NCBI RefSeq assembly: GCF_028596025.1
Contig: NZ_CP117167.1
Coordinates: 4,960,001-5,024,000 of the forward strand
Source: Mucilaginibacter jinjuensis
GTDB taxonomy: Bacteria; Bacteroidota; Bacteroidia; Sphingobacteriales; Sphingobacteriaceae
Reading direction: 5' to 3'
Length of the DNA stretch: 64,000 nucleotides
Shown: piece after piece, positions 51,328 through 59,874 of the stretch
Numbering within the stretch: the first letter of the stretch is position 1
Layout: the number at the start of each line of letters is the position of its first letter
Program-made: the position numbers and the translations under genes
Notes under the pieces: model-generated
Database searches by the model: none
What the model saw: only the letters and a program-made list of their open reading frames with translations
What the model was told of the DNA's origin: nothing

Positions 51328-52326
51328 TTAAAACTCCAAATGCTTACTCACCTTCACATTTACATGTTTACCTACCGGGTATTTCCCCATTTCGAGGTTA
51401 AACATTTTGATACGTGCATCGTCATGTGTTAAAATCAGTTCTTCAAATGGCCCTTTAAACAGGATACTGCTTACTGTCCATTTCTTGGGCATAAAGCTTT
51501 GTACAATGCCGATCCATTCGGGGTAGATCACTACTTTTTCCTTCTCAGTTTCGATACCCAGTAATTTAGCCTGCTGATTATTAAGCACATTGCAGTTAGT
51601 GAGCAGTTTGGCCGTATAGAAGTTTTGAGGATGATTGTACAGATCCAACGGTGCACCATGCTCAATAATTTCGCCATTGCGGATCACCACTAGTTCATCA
51701 GCCATCGAAAGTACTTCGGCCGGGTCATGCGATACCATAATTACGGTGATGCCGGTATCATGCACAATCTTTCTGATATCGTTTTGCAAGCCTTCGCGAA
51801 AAGAGGTATCAACCTGGTTAAAGGGTTCATCCAGTAATAATACTTCGGGCTTTAGGGTTAGGGCACGGGCTATGGCAACGCGCTGCTTTTCACCGCCGCT
51901 TAACATGGCTATCTTTTTATCGGCCATGTGCAGCATGTTAAGCTGGGTTAGCACTTCTTCAGTGCGTTCCTTTTTGTATTTAATATTGGTATTGGGTAAC
52001 AGGGTGGCAATATTATCCCAAACATTGGCAAACAGGTTCAGGTCATCGGCATGCTGGGTAACCATCTTCATACTGTCGTGGCCGGGGATCAGCTTTTCTT
52101 CGGGTCCCCAAACTATCTCGCCTTTAAATCTTACACGTCCTTCTTGCGGAGAAAGCAGGCCATATAACAATCGTAATAAAGTACTTTTACCACTACCGCT
52201 TTCGCCAATAATAGCCGTAATAATACCCGGTTTAATATCAATACTCACATTGCGTACACCTGCTGCGTATTTACCAGCAAATATTTTGCTTACTGCTTTG
52301 GCCTGTAAAAAAGGTTGATCTGCCAT
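51328..52326 (-). CDS. ABC transporter ATP-binding protein with C-terminal TOBE-like domain
   Basis: 332 aa from the ATG at 52324-52326. Walker A is GESGSGKST (residues 41-49), signature LSGGEKQRVAIARAL, Walker B VLLLDEPFNQVD and H-loop VMVSHDP. The last 90 residues resemble a TOBE/regulatory domain as in PotA or FbpC importers (ions, polyamines or similar). No permease or binding protein lies next to it, so partner and substrate are unknown. Confidence 0.88.
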   Translation of the reverse strand: MADQPFLQAKAVSKIFAGKYAAGVRNVSIDIKPGIITAIIGESGSGKSTLLRLLYGLLSPQEGRVRFKGEIVWGPEEKLIPGHDSMKMVTQHADDLNLFANVWDNIATLLPNTNIKYKKERTEEVLTQLNMLHMADKKIAMLSGGEKQRVAIARALTLKPEVLLLDEPFNQVDTSFREGLQNDIRKIVHDTGITVIMVSHDPAEVLSMADELVVIRNGEIIEHGAPLDLYNHPQNFYTAKLLTNCNVLNNQQAKLLGIETEKEKVVIYPEWIGIVQSFMPKKWTVSSILFKGPFEELILTHDDARIKMFNLEMGKYPVGKHVNVKVSKHLEF

Positions 52327-52349
52327 GGGCGGTAAAGATACATAAAACA

Positions 52350-52378
52350 ACAAAGGCCGCGATAATCGCAGCCTTTGT
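52350..52378 (-). terminator. Terminator of the sigma/anti-sigma/barrel operon
   Basis: ACAAAGGC, GCGAT and the matching ATCGC, GCCTTTGT form a stem with two mismatched bases. It lies 20 nt past the stop of the barrel gene on the minus strand. Confidence 0.7.
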
Positions 52379-52397
52379 ATTATAAACTCATTAAGTA

Positions 52398-53222
52398 TTA
52401 AAAACCAATCATTATACCAAAAGAGAAGTTCTTAAGTCCATCCTGCGGCGGGCTGTCCTGGAACATATCATTAAAGTAGTACTTGGCAAATATCCCCAGA
52501 AAACCATAACCTACCCGGGCAACAGCACCGTAACGGGTATCGGCAAAGTGATAGTTACCATTCACTTTTTGCTTACCGTTTTCATCGCTTATCTGTTTAA
52601 CGCGGCCGTTAATCAGGAAGCCTAACTCGGGGCCGGCTACAAAATGCCAGCGATGGCCGCTTGCGTTTTCAGCGGTACGGAAATCAAACGCTAATGGCAC
52701 ACGCACATAGGTTGATGAGAAACGGTTTTTGCTGTAATCAATATTATCCTGTGTGTAAGTAATATGATCTCCACCTCGTTGTATCGTAATGTTTTCACGC
52801 AAACGGATCAATGTCCAGTCGAAACCACCTGCTACATATATTTTAAATGTGCTGTTGAAACGATAGCTAAACTGCAATATATCGAAACCCACGTTACTGG
52901 TTTTCCATGAGCGGTACCTCAAAAAATTATTCTGAGGTGATAATTTAAAGCTGCCGTTATCAACCAGGGTAGCCAAACCTTCATCAAACCTGGTAAATGT
53001 TACCCCCCACGAAAAGCCTGGTGCTTTGCTATGGCGCGAGTAGTCCATCGTATCAATACCATCGGCATTAAGATGAGCTGCGCTCTCGCCTTTACCAAAA
53101 CTTATATGAAAGCCTTTTTTTGCCTTTGTGGTATCAGTCTCTGTTTTAGTAGTATCTGCGCTTTGCGCAAACGCAGCAGTAGCAGCCGCAATTATTACCG
53201 CGGTAATTAGTAATCGTTTCAT
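52398..53222 (-). CDS. Outer membrane beta-barrel protein (PorT-like)
   Basis: 274 aa with a signal peptide (LLITAVIIAAATAAFAQS). The mature protein has repeated amphipathic strands (VTFTRFDEG, FDILQFSYRF, YVAGGFDWTLIRLR, RVGYGFLGIFAKYYF) and ends in an aromatic residue (FGIMIGF). It is the third gene after an ECF sigma factor and its putative anti-sigma. Its role may be envelope sensing or simply as a regulon member; unknown. Confidence 0.75.
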   Translation of the reverse strand: MKRLLITAVIIAAATAAFAQSADTTKTETDTTKAKKGFHISFGKGESAAHLNADGIDTMDYSRHSKAPGFSWGVTFTRFDEGLATLVDNGSFKLSPQNNFLRYRSWKTSNVGFDILQFSYRFNSTFKIYVAGGFDWTLIRLRENITIQRGGDHITYTQDNIDYSKNRFSSTYVRVPLAFDFRTAENASGHRWHFVAGPELGFLINGRVKQISDENGKQKVNGNYHFADTRYGAVARVGYGFLGIFAKYYFNDMFQDSPPQDGLKNFSFGIMIGF

Positions 53223-53255
53223 GGTTGGTATAATTATATAGATTGAGCGTATATC

Positions 53256-54146
53256 TTATTTTTCTTCTTTTTTAACCTTAACAAAACCCAGGTTTATGCC
53301 TGTAATATTCGATTCATCATCGTCGGTATCACTAAAATGGATCACCTTGTCCTGGCGTTTATCTACCTTGGCCACTACTACGTTAATCAGGTCGCCAAAG
53401 CTACGGATACCGTGTTTTTTAGCCGCCACCTTTGCCGGTTTTATTGCCGGTAGCGGTACAGAAGCCACTTTGTTTGTGGTTTTAAAATCGTCGACACCGG
53501 GTATAGCAGGTTTATCTACATTTAACGGCTCGTCGGGCACAACAGCTTGTATGGGCTTAATTTCTTTCTCGGGCAATGCAGCTAACGTTTGCTGTTCTAC
53601 AGGCGTGCTTCTCTCCTGTTCAATTTCTTTTACTTCTATTGCCGATGGTTGAACTATTTTTCCAGTATGATGTTTTGAATTATTTGCGACAGCTAACTTA
53701 TTGCCTGTAGCTACAACATCGTTAATCCTGTTATCTTTTTTACGTCCAATTGCGTTGGCAATTTTATCATGTTCTGTTTCTTGCTGTTCTACTTCTGCAG
53801 CAATTTGTTGATTGTTCTGTTTAGGCTGAAGCACATTCTCTTCGTTTCCGTCTTCATTCGTGTTTTCGCCTTTGGCAGATAGCTTTATACGTTGCTGTTT
53901 TACACCTGTTTGATTAGCTATTTGGTTATCAACCGGTTTATTACCCTTCAGCATAAAAAACAAACCAACTGCAATAAACACGGTAATGCCTGCCGCAATA
54001 CGTAGCACCGGCACCAAGCTGCGTTTACGCTTGTTACCATCGAGCTCTACAACAATGCCCTTCCAAACCTTGTCAGAAGGTTGTATTTCCAGATTATCCA
54101 GTTTAGCCCGGAAAAGTTCGTCCATTTCTTTATCCTGCATACTCAT
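53256..54146 (-). CDS. Putative anti-sigma factor, single-pass membrane protein
   Basis: 296 aa. A short cytoplasmic N-terminal domain (MDELFRAKLDNLEIQPSDKV, with a WKGI motif often seen in Bacteroidota anti-sigma-like proteins) precedes one membrane helix (LRIAAGITVFIAVGLFFML, about 48-66). A long, Gln/Glu/Lys-rich periplasmic part follows. Its 5' end overlaps the sigma gene by 17 nt. The anti-sigma role is inferred from topology and linkage. Confidence 0.7.
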   Translation of the reverse strand: MSMQDKEMDELFRAKLDNLEIQPSDKVWKGIVVELDGNKRKRSLVPVLRIAAGITVFIAVGLFFMLKGNKPVDNQIANQTGVKQQRIKLSAKGENTNEDGNEENVLQPKQNNQQIAAEVEQQETEHDKIANAIGRKKDNRINDVVATGNKLAVANNSKHHTGKIVQPSAIEVKEIEQERSTPVEQQTLAALPEKEIKPIQAVVPDEPLNVDKPAIPGVDDFKTTNKVASVPLPAIKPAKVAAKKHGIRSFGDLINVVVAKVDKRQDKVIHFSDTDDDESNITGINLGFVKVKKEEK

Positions 54147-54699
54147 AGTTTCTTCCTTCCATTTTAATCACCTGTTCTTTCAGTATCGATCTCGCCCTTG
54201 ATAACTGCGATTTCGACGCACCTTCAGAAATCCCCATTATCTCCCCAATTTCTTTGTGCGAATAACCTTCTATCGCATATAAGTTAAACACCATCCTATA
54301 ACCTGGTGATAGTTTTTGTATTAAACCCATCAGGTCTTTTGCATCCAGATTAGCCATTGCTACTGCATTAGCCGATTGCCCTGGCGTGGTATCATCAATC
54401 TCAACCTGCATCATTTTGTGGTGCTTGCGGTAATACTCTATCGAGCTGTGCACCATAATGCGGCGTACCCATCCTCCAAAAGAACCCTCGCCCCGGTAAT
54501 CATTTATTTTTTGAAACACCCGCACAAACCCATTCTGCAACATATCTTCTGCTTCCATTTTATCAACCGCGTAACGCATACATACCGCCAGCATTTTACC
54601 GGCAAATTGCTTGTAAAGTAGCTCCTGCGCTTTTCTCTTGCCTGCTTTGCAATCGGCTACAAGTTCTTCAGTGGTATGTTTAAGTTTAAATAGCAGCAT
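54130..54699 (-). CDS. ECF RNA polymerase sigma factor
   Basis: 189 aa. Sigma region 2 (YKQFAGKMLAVCMRYAVDKM, then AEDMLQNGFVRVFQKINDYR) and region 4 (LSPGYRMVFNLYAIEGYSHK, then EIGEIMGISEGASKSQLSRA) are clear. First gene of a three-gene unit with a putative anti-sigma factor and a barrel protein. Divergent from the amidohydrolase. Its target promoters cannot be read here. Confidence 0.93.
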   Translation of the reverse strand: MLLFKLKHTTEELVADCKAGKRKAQELLYKQFAGKMLAVCMRYAVDKMEAEDMLQNGFVRVFQKINDYRGEGSFGGWVRRIMVHSSIEYYRKHHKMMQVEIDDTTPGQSANAVAMANLDAKDLMGLIQKLSPGYRMVFNLYAIEGYSHKEIGEIMGISEGASKSQLSRARSILKEQVIKMEGRNYEYAG

Positions 54700-54814
54700 T
54701 TAATAGTAAGATGATACACAAGGGCAAATGGTTGCAAGGCGTAACATCTTTTTTTAATGATTTATAAATATACTTTTAACTATGGTTCGGGCTATGTTTT
54801 TATCTTTATGAATC

Positions 54815-56077
54815 ATGAAAAAAACTGTCTTTCTTTTACTTTTCATTTTAAGCGCTTCAATTCTGCTGGCGCAAGACCATAAACTGATCCTTTTAAAGCC
54901 TGATCGTGTATTCGATGGCGAAACCATGCACACCGGATGGGCGGTTTTAGTAAAAGACAATCGCATTGAGGCAGTAGGCGAAACCAATACGATCACCGCC
55001 CCTGCCAATACTCAAATTATAGAATTAAAAGGTACTACACTATTGCCGGGTTTTATAGAAGGCCATTCGCACCTGTTCCTCCACCCTTATAATGAAACGA
55101 AATGGGACGACCAGGTTTTAACCGAAAGCCGCGCCGAACGTACAGCCCGTGCCGTAAACCATGCCCGCGCTACTTTAATGGCAGGCTTTACCTCGGCGCG
55201 AGATTTGGGTACCGAGGGTGCAGGTTATGACGATGTAGGATTGAAGGCTGCGATTAACAAGGGAATGATTCCCGGTCCACGGCTCTTAGTGGCAACACGC
55301 GCCATTGTAGCTACCGGCAGTTATGGACCAAAAAGTACGGTTACCGAAGCCATCATACCAAAAGGCGCTGAAGAAGCAGATGGTATGGACGGATTAACCC
55401 GTGTAATCCGCTCACAGATTGGCTATGGCGCTGATGTAGTAAAACTATATGCTGATTATCGCTGGGGGCTGGATGGCGCATCTGAACCCACCTTTACCGT
55501 CGATGAGCTAAAGTTGGCTGTACAGGTTGCCAGTAGCAGCGGGCGCATGGTAGTGGTACATTCATCAACCGAAGAAGGAATGCGCCGATCGATAGCAGCC
55601 GGTGTTAAAACCATTGAGCATGGCGATGGCGGTACGCCAGAATTATTTAAGTTGATGAAAGATAAAGGCATAGCGCTTTGCCCTACCCTCGCCGCTACAG
55701 AAGCCACCGAAATTTATAAGGGCTGGAGAAAAGGCATCGATCCTGAAACTGATAAAGTAAAAAGGAAACACGTCATGTTTACCGAAGCCCTAAAATCGGG
55801 CGTTACGATTTGTATGGGTGGCGATGTTGGCGTATTTGCCCACGGCGATAACGCCCGTGAGATGGTTTTAATGGCCGAGTATGGCATGAAACCTATCGAC
55901 GTACTAAAATCTGCCACATCAGTCAACGCCGAAGTTTTTGGCTTAAAGAAATTAGGACAAATTAAAAATGGTTACCTGGCAGATATTGTTGTAGTTAATG
56001 GCAACCCCGTGGAAGATATTAAAGTGGTGAAGGATGTGAAGTTGGTGATGAAGGATGGGGTAATTTATAGGCAATAA
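54815..56077 (+). CDS. Secreted amidohydrolase
   Basis: 420 aa, imidazolonepropionase/prolidase-like branch of the metal-dependent amidohydrolases. A signal peptide (TVFLLLFILSASILLAQ) is present. Metal ligands: GHSHLF (HxH), a Lys in the segment DVVKLYADY, His residues in VVVHSSTEEG and TIEHGDGG, and Asp in CMGGDVGVFAHG. The C-terminal small barrel strand has GYLADIVVVNGNPVED. Relatives hydrolyse dipeptides or cyclic amides; the substrate is unknown. Confidence 0.9.
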   Translation: MKKTVFLLLFILSASILLAQDHKLILLKPDRVFDGETMHTGWAVLVKDNRIEAVGETNTITAPANTQIIELKGTTLLPGFIEGHSHLFLHPYNETKWDDQVLTESRAERTARAVNHARATLMAGFTSARDLGTEGAGYDDVGLKAAINKGMIPGPRLLVATRAIVATGSYGPKSTVTEAIIPKGAEEADGMDGLTRVIRSQIGYGADVVKLYADYRWGLDGASEPTFTVDELKLAVQVASSSGRMVVVHSSTEEGMRRSIAAGVKTIEHGDGGTPELFKLMKDKGIALCPTLAATEATEIYKGWRKGIDPETDKVKRKHVMFTEALKSGVTICMGGDVGVFAHGDNAREMVLMAEYGMKPIDVLKSATSVNAEVFGLKKLGQIKNGYLADIVVVNGNPVEDIKVVKDVKLVMKDGVIYRQ

Positions 56078-56079
56078 TA

Positions 56080-56112
56080 TTGATTTCGGAGGTCGGATTT
56101 TCGATTTCGAAT
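56080..56112 (+). repeat. Word-repeat stop-side arm after the amidohydrolase
   Basis: GATTTCGGAGGTCGGATTTT and CGATTTCGAATTT directly after the stop; complementary in type to the start-side arm before ftsW (8019-8047). Confidence 0.5.
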
Positions 56113-56125
56113 TTATTGCCTATCA

Positions 56126-56218
56126 CGTCATCCCGAACTTATTTCGGGAACCCACAGGACGGGTTACCGATTAGTTGTACACTTAGCATTTGGGATGTTG
56201 AAACAAGTTCAGCATGAC
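56126..56218. repeat. Family A palindrome, copy 2
   Basis: CGTCATCCCGAACTTATTTC to GAAACAAGTTCAGCATGAC. More diverged in the middle than copy 1. Confidence 0.75.
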
Positions 56219-56262
56219 ATACTTATTTTAATTAAGTTTCGAATCAAGATAAACTTAGCACA

Positions 56263-56781
56263 ATGAACATTAACCTCCACCCTTTCCCAATCCTTACAAC
56301 CGAACGCCTTACATTAAGGAAACTTAATGAAAAAGATGCTGATGCAATATTCCGTCTCCGTTCTGACAATATTGTAAATGCCTATCTCGACAGAGAGCCA
56401 GCTGCAAGCATCCAAGACGCTAAAAATTTCATCCAGAAGATTGAAAGTATACTTCAAAATCAACAAGGCGTTTACTGGGCTATCGCTCTTAATACCAATG
56501 ATACACTGATCGGTACTATCTGTTATTATAATTTCGATTTAGAAAATAATGTAGCAGAGATTGGCTACGAACTTAGCCCAGTTTACCACGGGCAAGGCAT
56601 TATGCAGGAAGCTATTGAAAAGGTAATACGCTATGGATTTGAGGTGATGCAGTTAAACTCGATAACCGCCTTTCCCCGGATGGATAATGAAAATTCTATA
56701 AAGCTTTTAAAACGGAATAGATTTGAGTTGGATGAAGCGGTAGAAGATAATTATGCGGTGTATGTTTTGAAGCGGGCATAA
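56263..56781 (+). CDS. GNAT acetyltransferase (RimJ/RimL type)
   Basis: 172 aa. The start FPILTTERLTLRKLNEKDAD and the acetyl-CoA region IGYELSPVYHGQGIMQEAI are typical of the RimJ/RimL-like group that acetylates protein N-termini or small molecules. The substrate is unknown. Confidence 0.9.
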   Translation: MNINLHPFPILTTERLTLRKLNEKDADAIFRLRSDNIVNAYLDREPAASIQDAKNFIQKIESILQNQQGVYWAIALNTNDTLIGTICYYNFDLENNVAEIGYELSPVYHGQGIMQEAIEKVIRYGFEVMQLNSITAFPRMDNENSIKLLKRNRFELDEAVEDNYAVYVLKRA

Positions 56782-56797
56782 CTGGATAGTTCCACCA

Positions 56798-56896
56798 CGT
56801 CATCCTGAACTTGTTTCGGGAACCCACAGGACTGGTAGCAGACCCTGCATATTTTAGACTTGGCGTGTGGGGTGCTGAAACAAGTTCAGCATGACG
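56798..56896. repeat. Family A palindrome, copy 3
   Basis: CGTCATCCTGAACTTGTTTC to GAAACAAGTTCAGCATGACG, between the convergent GNAT and hemJ-like genes, where it could stop transcription from both sides. Confidence 0.8.
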
Positions 56897-56917
56897 AAAT
56901 TTTTAGAGATTGTTTTA

Positions 56918-56956
56918 TCCCGATTCTTGACTCCCGATTCCTGATTCCCTTAAAAC
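56918..56956 (-). repeat. Word-repeat stop-side arm after the hemJ-like gene
   Basis: In the mRNA sense GGGAATCAGGAATCGGGAGT and CAAGAATCGGGAT follow the stop within a few bases; the same type as after mraY (9700-9735). Confidence 0.45.
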
Positions 56957-57490
56957 CTATTTCTTCAATCTATAATACTTATAGATTTTCACTGCCGACA
57001 TGATAATCATTGAGAAAGCAATGATCCCCAGTACACCAAAAATCCAGCTTAGGGCATTTTTTAACACCACTAAAAATACGATTGCAAAAAGAAATATCGT
57101 AGCTACCTCATTCCAGATGCGGAGTTGAGTTGATGTCCAGGTGTAGATGCCCTGGCGCATTTGTTTCATTTTGTGGATGCAGATAAAGTGGTAAACCACC
57201 AAACCGCCCACAAAAGCCAGTTTAACATGCATCCAGGGTTGCTTGAGCCACTCGGGCTGGATACATAACATGCTGATGCCGGCAATAAGCGTAAGCAGCA
57301 TAGCCGGGGTACTAATGATGTTCATCAACTTGCGCTCCATAATCTCAAACTGGTCCGACAGTACTTTACGCTCTGCCTCTACCCGCTCCTGTGCTTCGGT
57401 ATGGTAAACAAAAAGCCGCACAATATAAAAGAGCCCAGCCATCCAGCTGACTACAAATATGATGTGTATGGATTTTAAGTATAAGTACAT
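56957..57490 (-). CDS. hemJ: HemJ-like protoporphyrinogen oxidase (CopD family)
   Basis: 177 aa with four membrane helices. The start YLKSIHIIFVVSWMAGLFYI and the VYHTEAQE segment match the HemJ/UPF0093 family, which oxidises protoporphyrinogen IX in bacteria lacking HemG or HemY. Its position just after hemE supports a heme role. Conserved His in the first helix and Lys residues are visible. The symbol is given from family plus context; another CopD function cannot be excluded. Confidence 0.82.
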   Translation of the reverse strand: MYLYLKSIHIIFVVSWMAGLFYIVRLFVYHTEAQERVEAERKVLSDQFEIMERKLMNIISTPAMLLTLIAGISMLCIQPEWLKQPWMHVKLAFVGGLVVYHFICIHKMKQMRQGIYTWTSTQLRIWNEVATIFLFAIVFLVVLKNALSWIFGVLGIIAFSMIIMSAVKIYKYYRLKK

Positions 57491-57569
57491 ACCCCCTAAC
57501 CCCCTAAAGGGGGAATTGTTAAATTAGTTTATAATGAAACTCCTGCTCCCCCTTCAGGGGTTGGGGGGT
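57491..57569 (-). repeat. C/G-run palindrome bridging hemE stop and hemJ start
   Basis: ACCCCCTAACCCCCTAAAGG (from 57491) and CCTTCAGGGGTTGGGGGGT (to 57569) are complementary arms with small bulges. The arms abut the hemJ ATG and the hemE stop codon with no spare bases, so the whole spacer is the element. Confidence 0.85.
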
Positions 57570-58595
57570 TTAGTATTTATATTCCTTTATTACCTCAACC
57601 GCATACTTCACGTTATCAAATGGAATATCCGGCATAATACCGTGGCCAAGGTTAAAAATAAAGCCTTTTTCGCCACGCATACGCTCAAACAAACGGTGGA
57701 TACGTTCTTTAATAACCGGTTTATCGGCGTACAAGATATGCGGATCAAGGTTACCTTGTACAGCAATGCCTTGCGGTAAGCGGTTTTTAATATCGAGCAG
57801 GTCAACGTTCCAGTCGATAGAGATAACATCAGGTTTAGCTTCTGCCATCAATGGCGCAAAAACCGAGCTGCCTTTACAGAAAGAAATCACTGGAATATCC
57901 TTGCGGTTAAGGTTGGCAATAATTTCCTGGATGTAACGGTGCGAAAATTCTTTATAATCGTCCCATGCCAATGCCTGTGCCCAGCTATCGAAAATTTGTA
58001 CGGCATTAACACCGGCTTCGATCTGTAAGTTTAAATAAGCAGCAGTAACTTTGGCAATTTTGGCCAATAACTGGTGGGCCATTTGGGGCTCGTTGTGCAG
58101 CATTAGCTTGGTTAGCTTAAAATCTTTTGAAGATCCACCCTCAACCAAATAACTCATTACTGTGAATGGCGCACCGGCAAAACCGATCAACGGGATTTTA
58201 CCGTTTAAACGTTGCTGAATAACTTTAATAGCATCGGCCACATATTGCAGCTTATCCAACACATCAACATTTAAATTGTCGATATCGGCTTGTGTACGTA
58301 CCGGATTGGCAAACTTAGGGCCAATGTTTTGGGTAAAGCTCAGGTCGCCACCCATCGCTTCGCCTGTAACCAGGATATCTGAGAATAAAATAGCAGCATC
58401 AATACCCAGTAAATCAACCGGCAGCATGGTTACATCTGCGGCAATCTCTGGGGTTTTGCACATTTCCAGGAAAGAGTATTTGTTTTTAATTTCCCAATAC
58501 TCGGGCATAAAACGGCCAGCCTGGCGCATCATCCATACTGGTGGGCGTTCTGTTTCTTGTGAAAATGCGGCTTTTATAAATAATGAATCTTTCAT
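57570..58595 (-). CDS. hemE: Uroporphyrinogen decarboxylase
   Basis: Decarboxylates the four acetate side chains of uroporphyrinogen III. The motifs PVWMMRQAGRFMPEYWE (substrate Arg) and GFAGAPFTVMSYLVEGG are diagnostic. 341 aa, standard. Part of the heme cluster on the minus strand. Confidence 0.97.
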   Translation of the reverse strand: MKDSLFIKAAFSQETERPPVWMMRQAGRFMPEYWEIKNKYSFLEMCKTPEIAADVTMLPVDLLGIDAAILFSDILVTGEAMGGDLSFTQNIGPKFANPVRTQADIDNLNVDVLDKLQYVADAIKVIQQRLNGKIPLIGFAGAPFTVMSYLVEGGSSKDFKLTKLMLHNEPQMAHQLLAKIAKVTAAYLNLQIEAGVNAVQIFDSWAQALAWDDYKEFSHRYIQEIIANLNRKDIPVISFCKGSSVFAPLMAEAKPDVISIDWNVDLLDIKNRLPQGIAVQGNLDPHILYADKPVIKERIHRLFERMRGEKGFIFNLGHGIMPDIPFDNVKYAVEVIKEYKY

Positions 58596-58630
58596 ATAGT
58601 ACCCGGACAGGCCCTCACGGCCTTTCCTCT

Positions 58631-59161
58631 TTATTTAGTTTTGTGTTTCTTTATTTCTGTTTGCAAACGCTCAATAACAGCCTTCATTTTGGCCGTAATT
58701 TTATCGTGATGCTTTTCTGCCAGTCCAATGTAAGCCTCAGCTTTATCATAATTATGCTGCCTGATGCTAATGTTAGCCACATGCGCCAATGCCGCCACGT
58801 GATCATTAAGAGAGCGTAACGGATATTGTATCGCTATTTCGTAATGCTTTTCGGCAGCATCGTAATCCTGCCTTTGCAGGCTGATCCCTCCCAGCATAAA
58901 TTCGTAAAAGCCGCGACGTTTACGGTTTAACCATTCGGGTCGTTTGATGCTTAGCAGTAATTCTTCGGCCTTCTCGTAATCTTTATTATGGAAACTTTTG
59001 GCAGCCATAACAATTGGGCCCTCTTTAAAGTAGCCCCATATCAGCAGCAAAAAGAACATAAGCGCAACGCCTGCCAATTCATAAACATGCTCTTGTACAA
59101 AAAAAACCAGCATCAAAAAAAAGATGCCGGCTATTATAATTCGTGCTCTGTTTGTTAACAT
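58631..59161 (-). CDS. TPR-repeat membrane protein
   Basis: 176 aa. Two adjacent hydrophobic helices at the N-terminus (IIIAGIFFLMLVFFV and LAGVALMFFLLLIWGYF) are followed by about three TPR-like helical pairs (AAKSFHNKDYEKAEELLLSI, then DYDAAEKHYEIAIQYP). Its start overlaps the response-regulator stop by one base (TAATG), suggesting coupled translation. It probably acts in protein-protein contacts; function unknown. Confidence 0.75.
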   Translation of the reverse strand: MLTNRARIIIAGIFFLMLVFFVQEHVYELAGVALMFFLLLIWGYFKEGPIVMAAKSFHNKDYEKAEELLLSIKRPEWLNRKRRGFYEFMLGGISLQRQDYDAAEKHYEIAIQYPLRSLNDHVAALAHVANISIRQHNYDKAEAYIGLAEKHHDKITAKMKAVIERLQTEIKKHKTK

Positions 59162-59862
59162 TAATGCGTATCTGTAAACTTATAGCCTACCCCACGGATT
59201 GAATGAAAATAAACAGGGTTCTTAGGATCCGGCTCAAAATATTTACGGAAGGTAAGAATGAAGTTATCGATGGTACGGGTTGATGGGTACACATCATAGT
59301 TCCAAACGGTTTCCAAAATCTGCTCGCGCGATACAGCCTCGTTACGGCGCTCTATCAGCAGCTTCAACAGCATGGTTTCTTTTTTGGTTAATGCCGTGAT
59401 CGATCCATCCTCGTTAATTAACTCAAAAGAGTTAAAGTGAATAGTTTTATCACCGATCTTATAGCTGTTAAACTCTTTCAGGTCTTCACCTTTCAGGCTG
59501 CGTTTTACCAGGTTGTTCACACGTAAAATCAGCTCTTCGAGGTTAAAAGGTTTGGTCAGATAATCATCTGCACCTTTTTTAAGGCCTGCAATTTTATCCT
59601 CGTTGGTATTCTTCGCCGTCAGGAACATAATCGGCACTTCAGAGTTTTCTAATCTGATAGTTTCGGCTACAACAAAGCCGTCAACCTCTGGCATCATTAC
59701 ATCCAGTATAATCAGGTTAAAGCGTTCTTCTTTGAAGATCTGTAACGCCTTTTTACCATTGTTAGCAGTTGATACTTTGTATCCTTCTAATTCCAGGTTT
59801 AATTTGATGGCCTCGAGCAAATGCTCTTCATCTTCGGCCAATAGAATTCTTTTCTTTGACAT
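59161..59862 (-). CDS. OmpR-family response regulator (RprY-like)
   Basis: 233 aa. The receiver domain has acidic residues DE near 10-12, phospho-acceptor Asp54 (LIILDVMMPEVDG) and Lys in GADDYLTKPFN. A winged-helix DNA-binding domain follows (ALTKKETMLLKLLIERRNEA, then TIDNFILTFRKYF). It is paired with the histidine kinase upstream, 12 nt away. RprY is the closest remembered Bacteroidota relative. Confidence 0.94.
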   Translation of the reverse strand: MSKKRILLAEDEEHLLEAIKLNLELEGYKVSTANNGKKALQIFKEERFNLIILDVMMPEVDGFVVAETIRLENSEVPIMFLTAKNTNEDKIAGLKKGADDYLTKPFNLEELILRVNNLVKRSLKGEDLKEFNSYKIGDKTIHFNSFELINEDGSITALTKKETMLLKLLIERRNEAVSREQILETVWNYDVYPSTRTIDNFILTFRKYFEPDPKNPVYFHSIRGVGYKFTDTH

Positions 59863-59874
59863 ATTTAATTTAGG

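Noticed and set aside
51204..51401. Small plus-strand ORF beginning MFVLSARHCEERSNRE
   Set aside because: Translation of a family C repeat (CEERSN and FVPRND peptides) running into the antisense of the ABC ATPase gene.
54700..54814. ECF-type promoter with GCAACC in the sigma/amidohydrolase divergent spacer
   Set aside because: TTGCAACCATTTGCC upstream of the sigma gene is suggestive, but I cannot pair it with a second element or another copy in the window.
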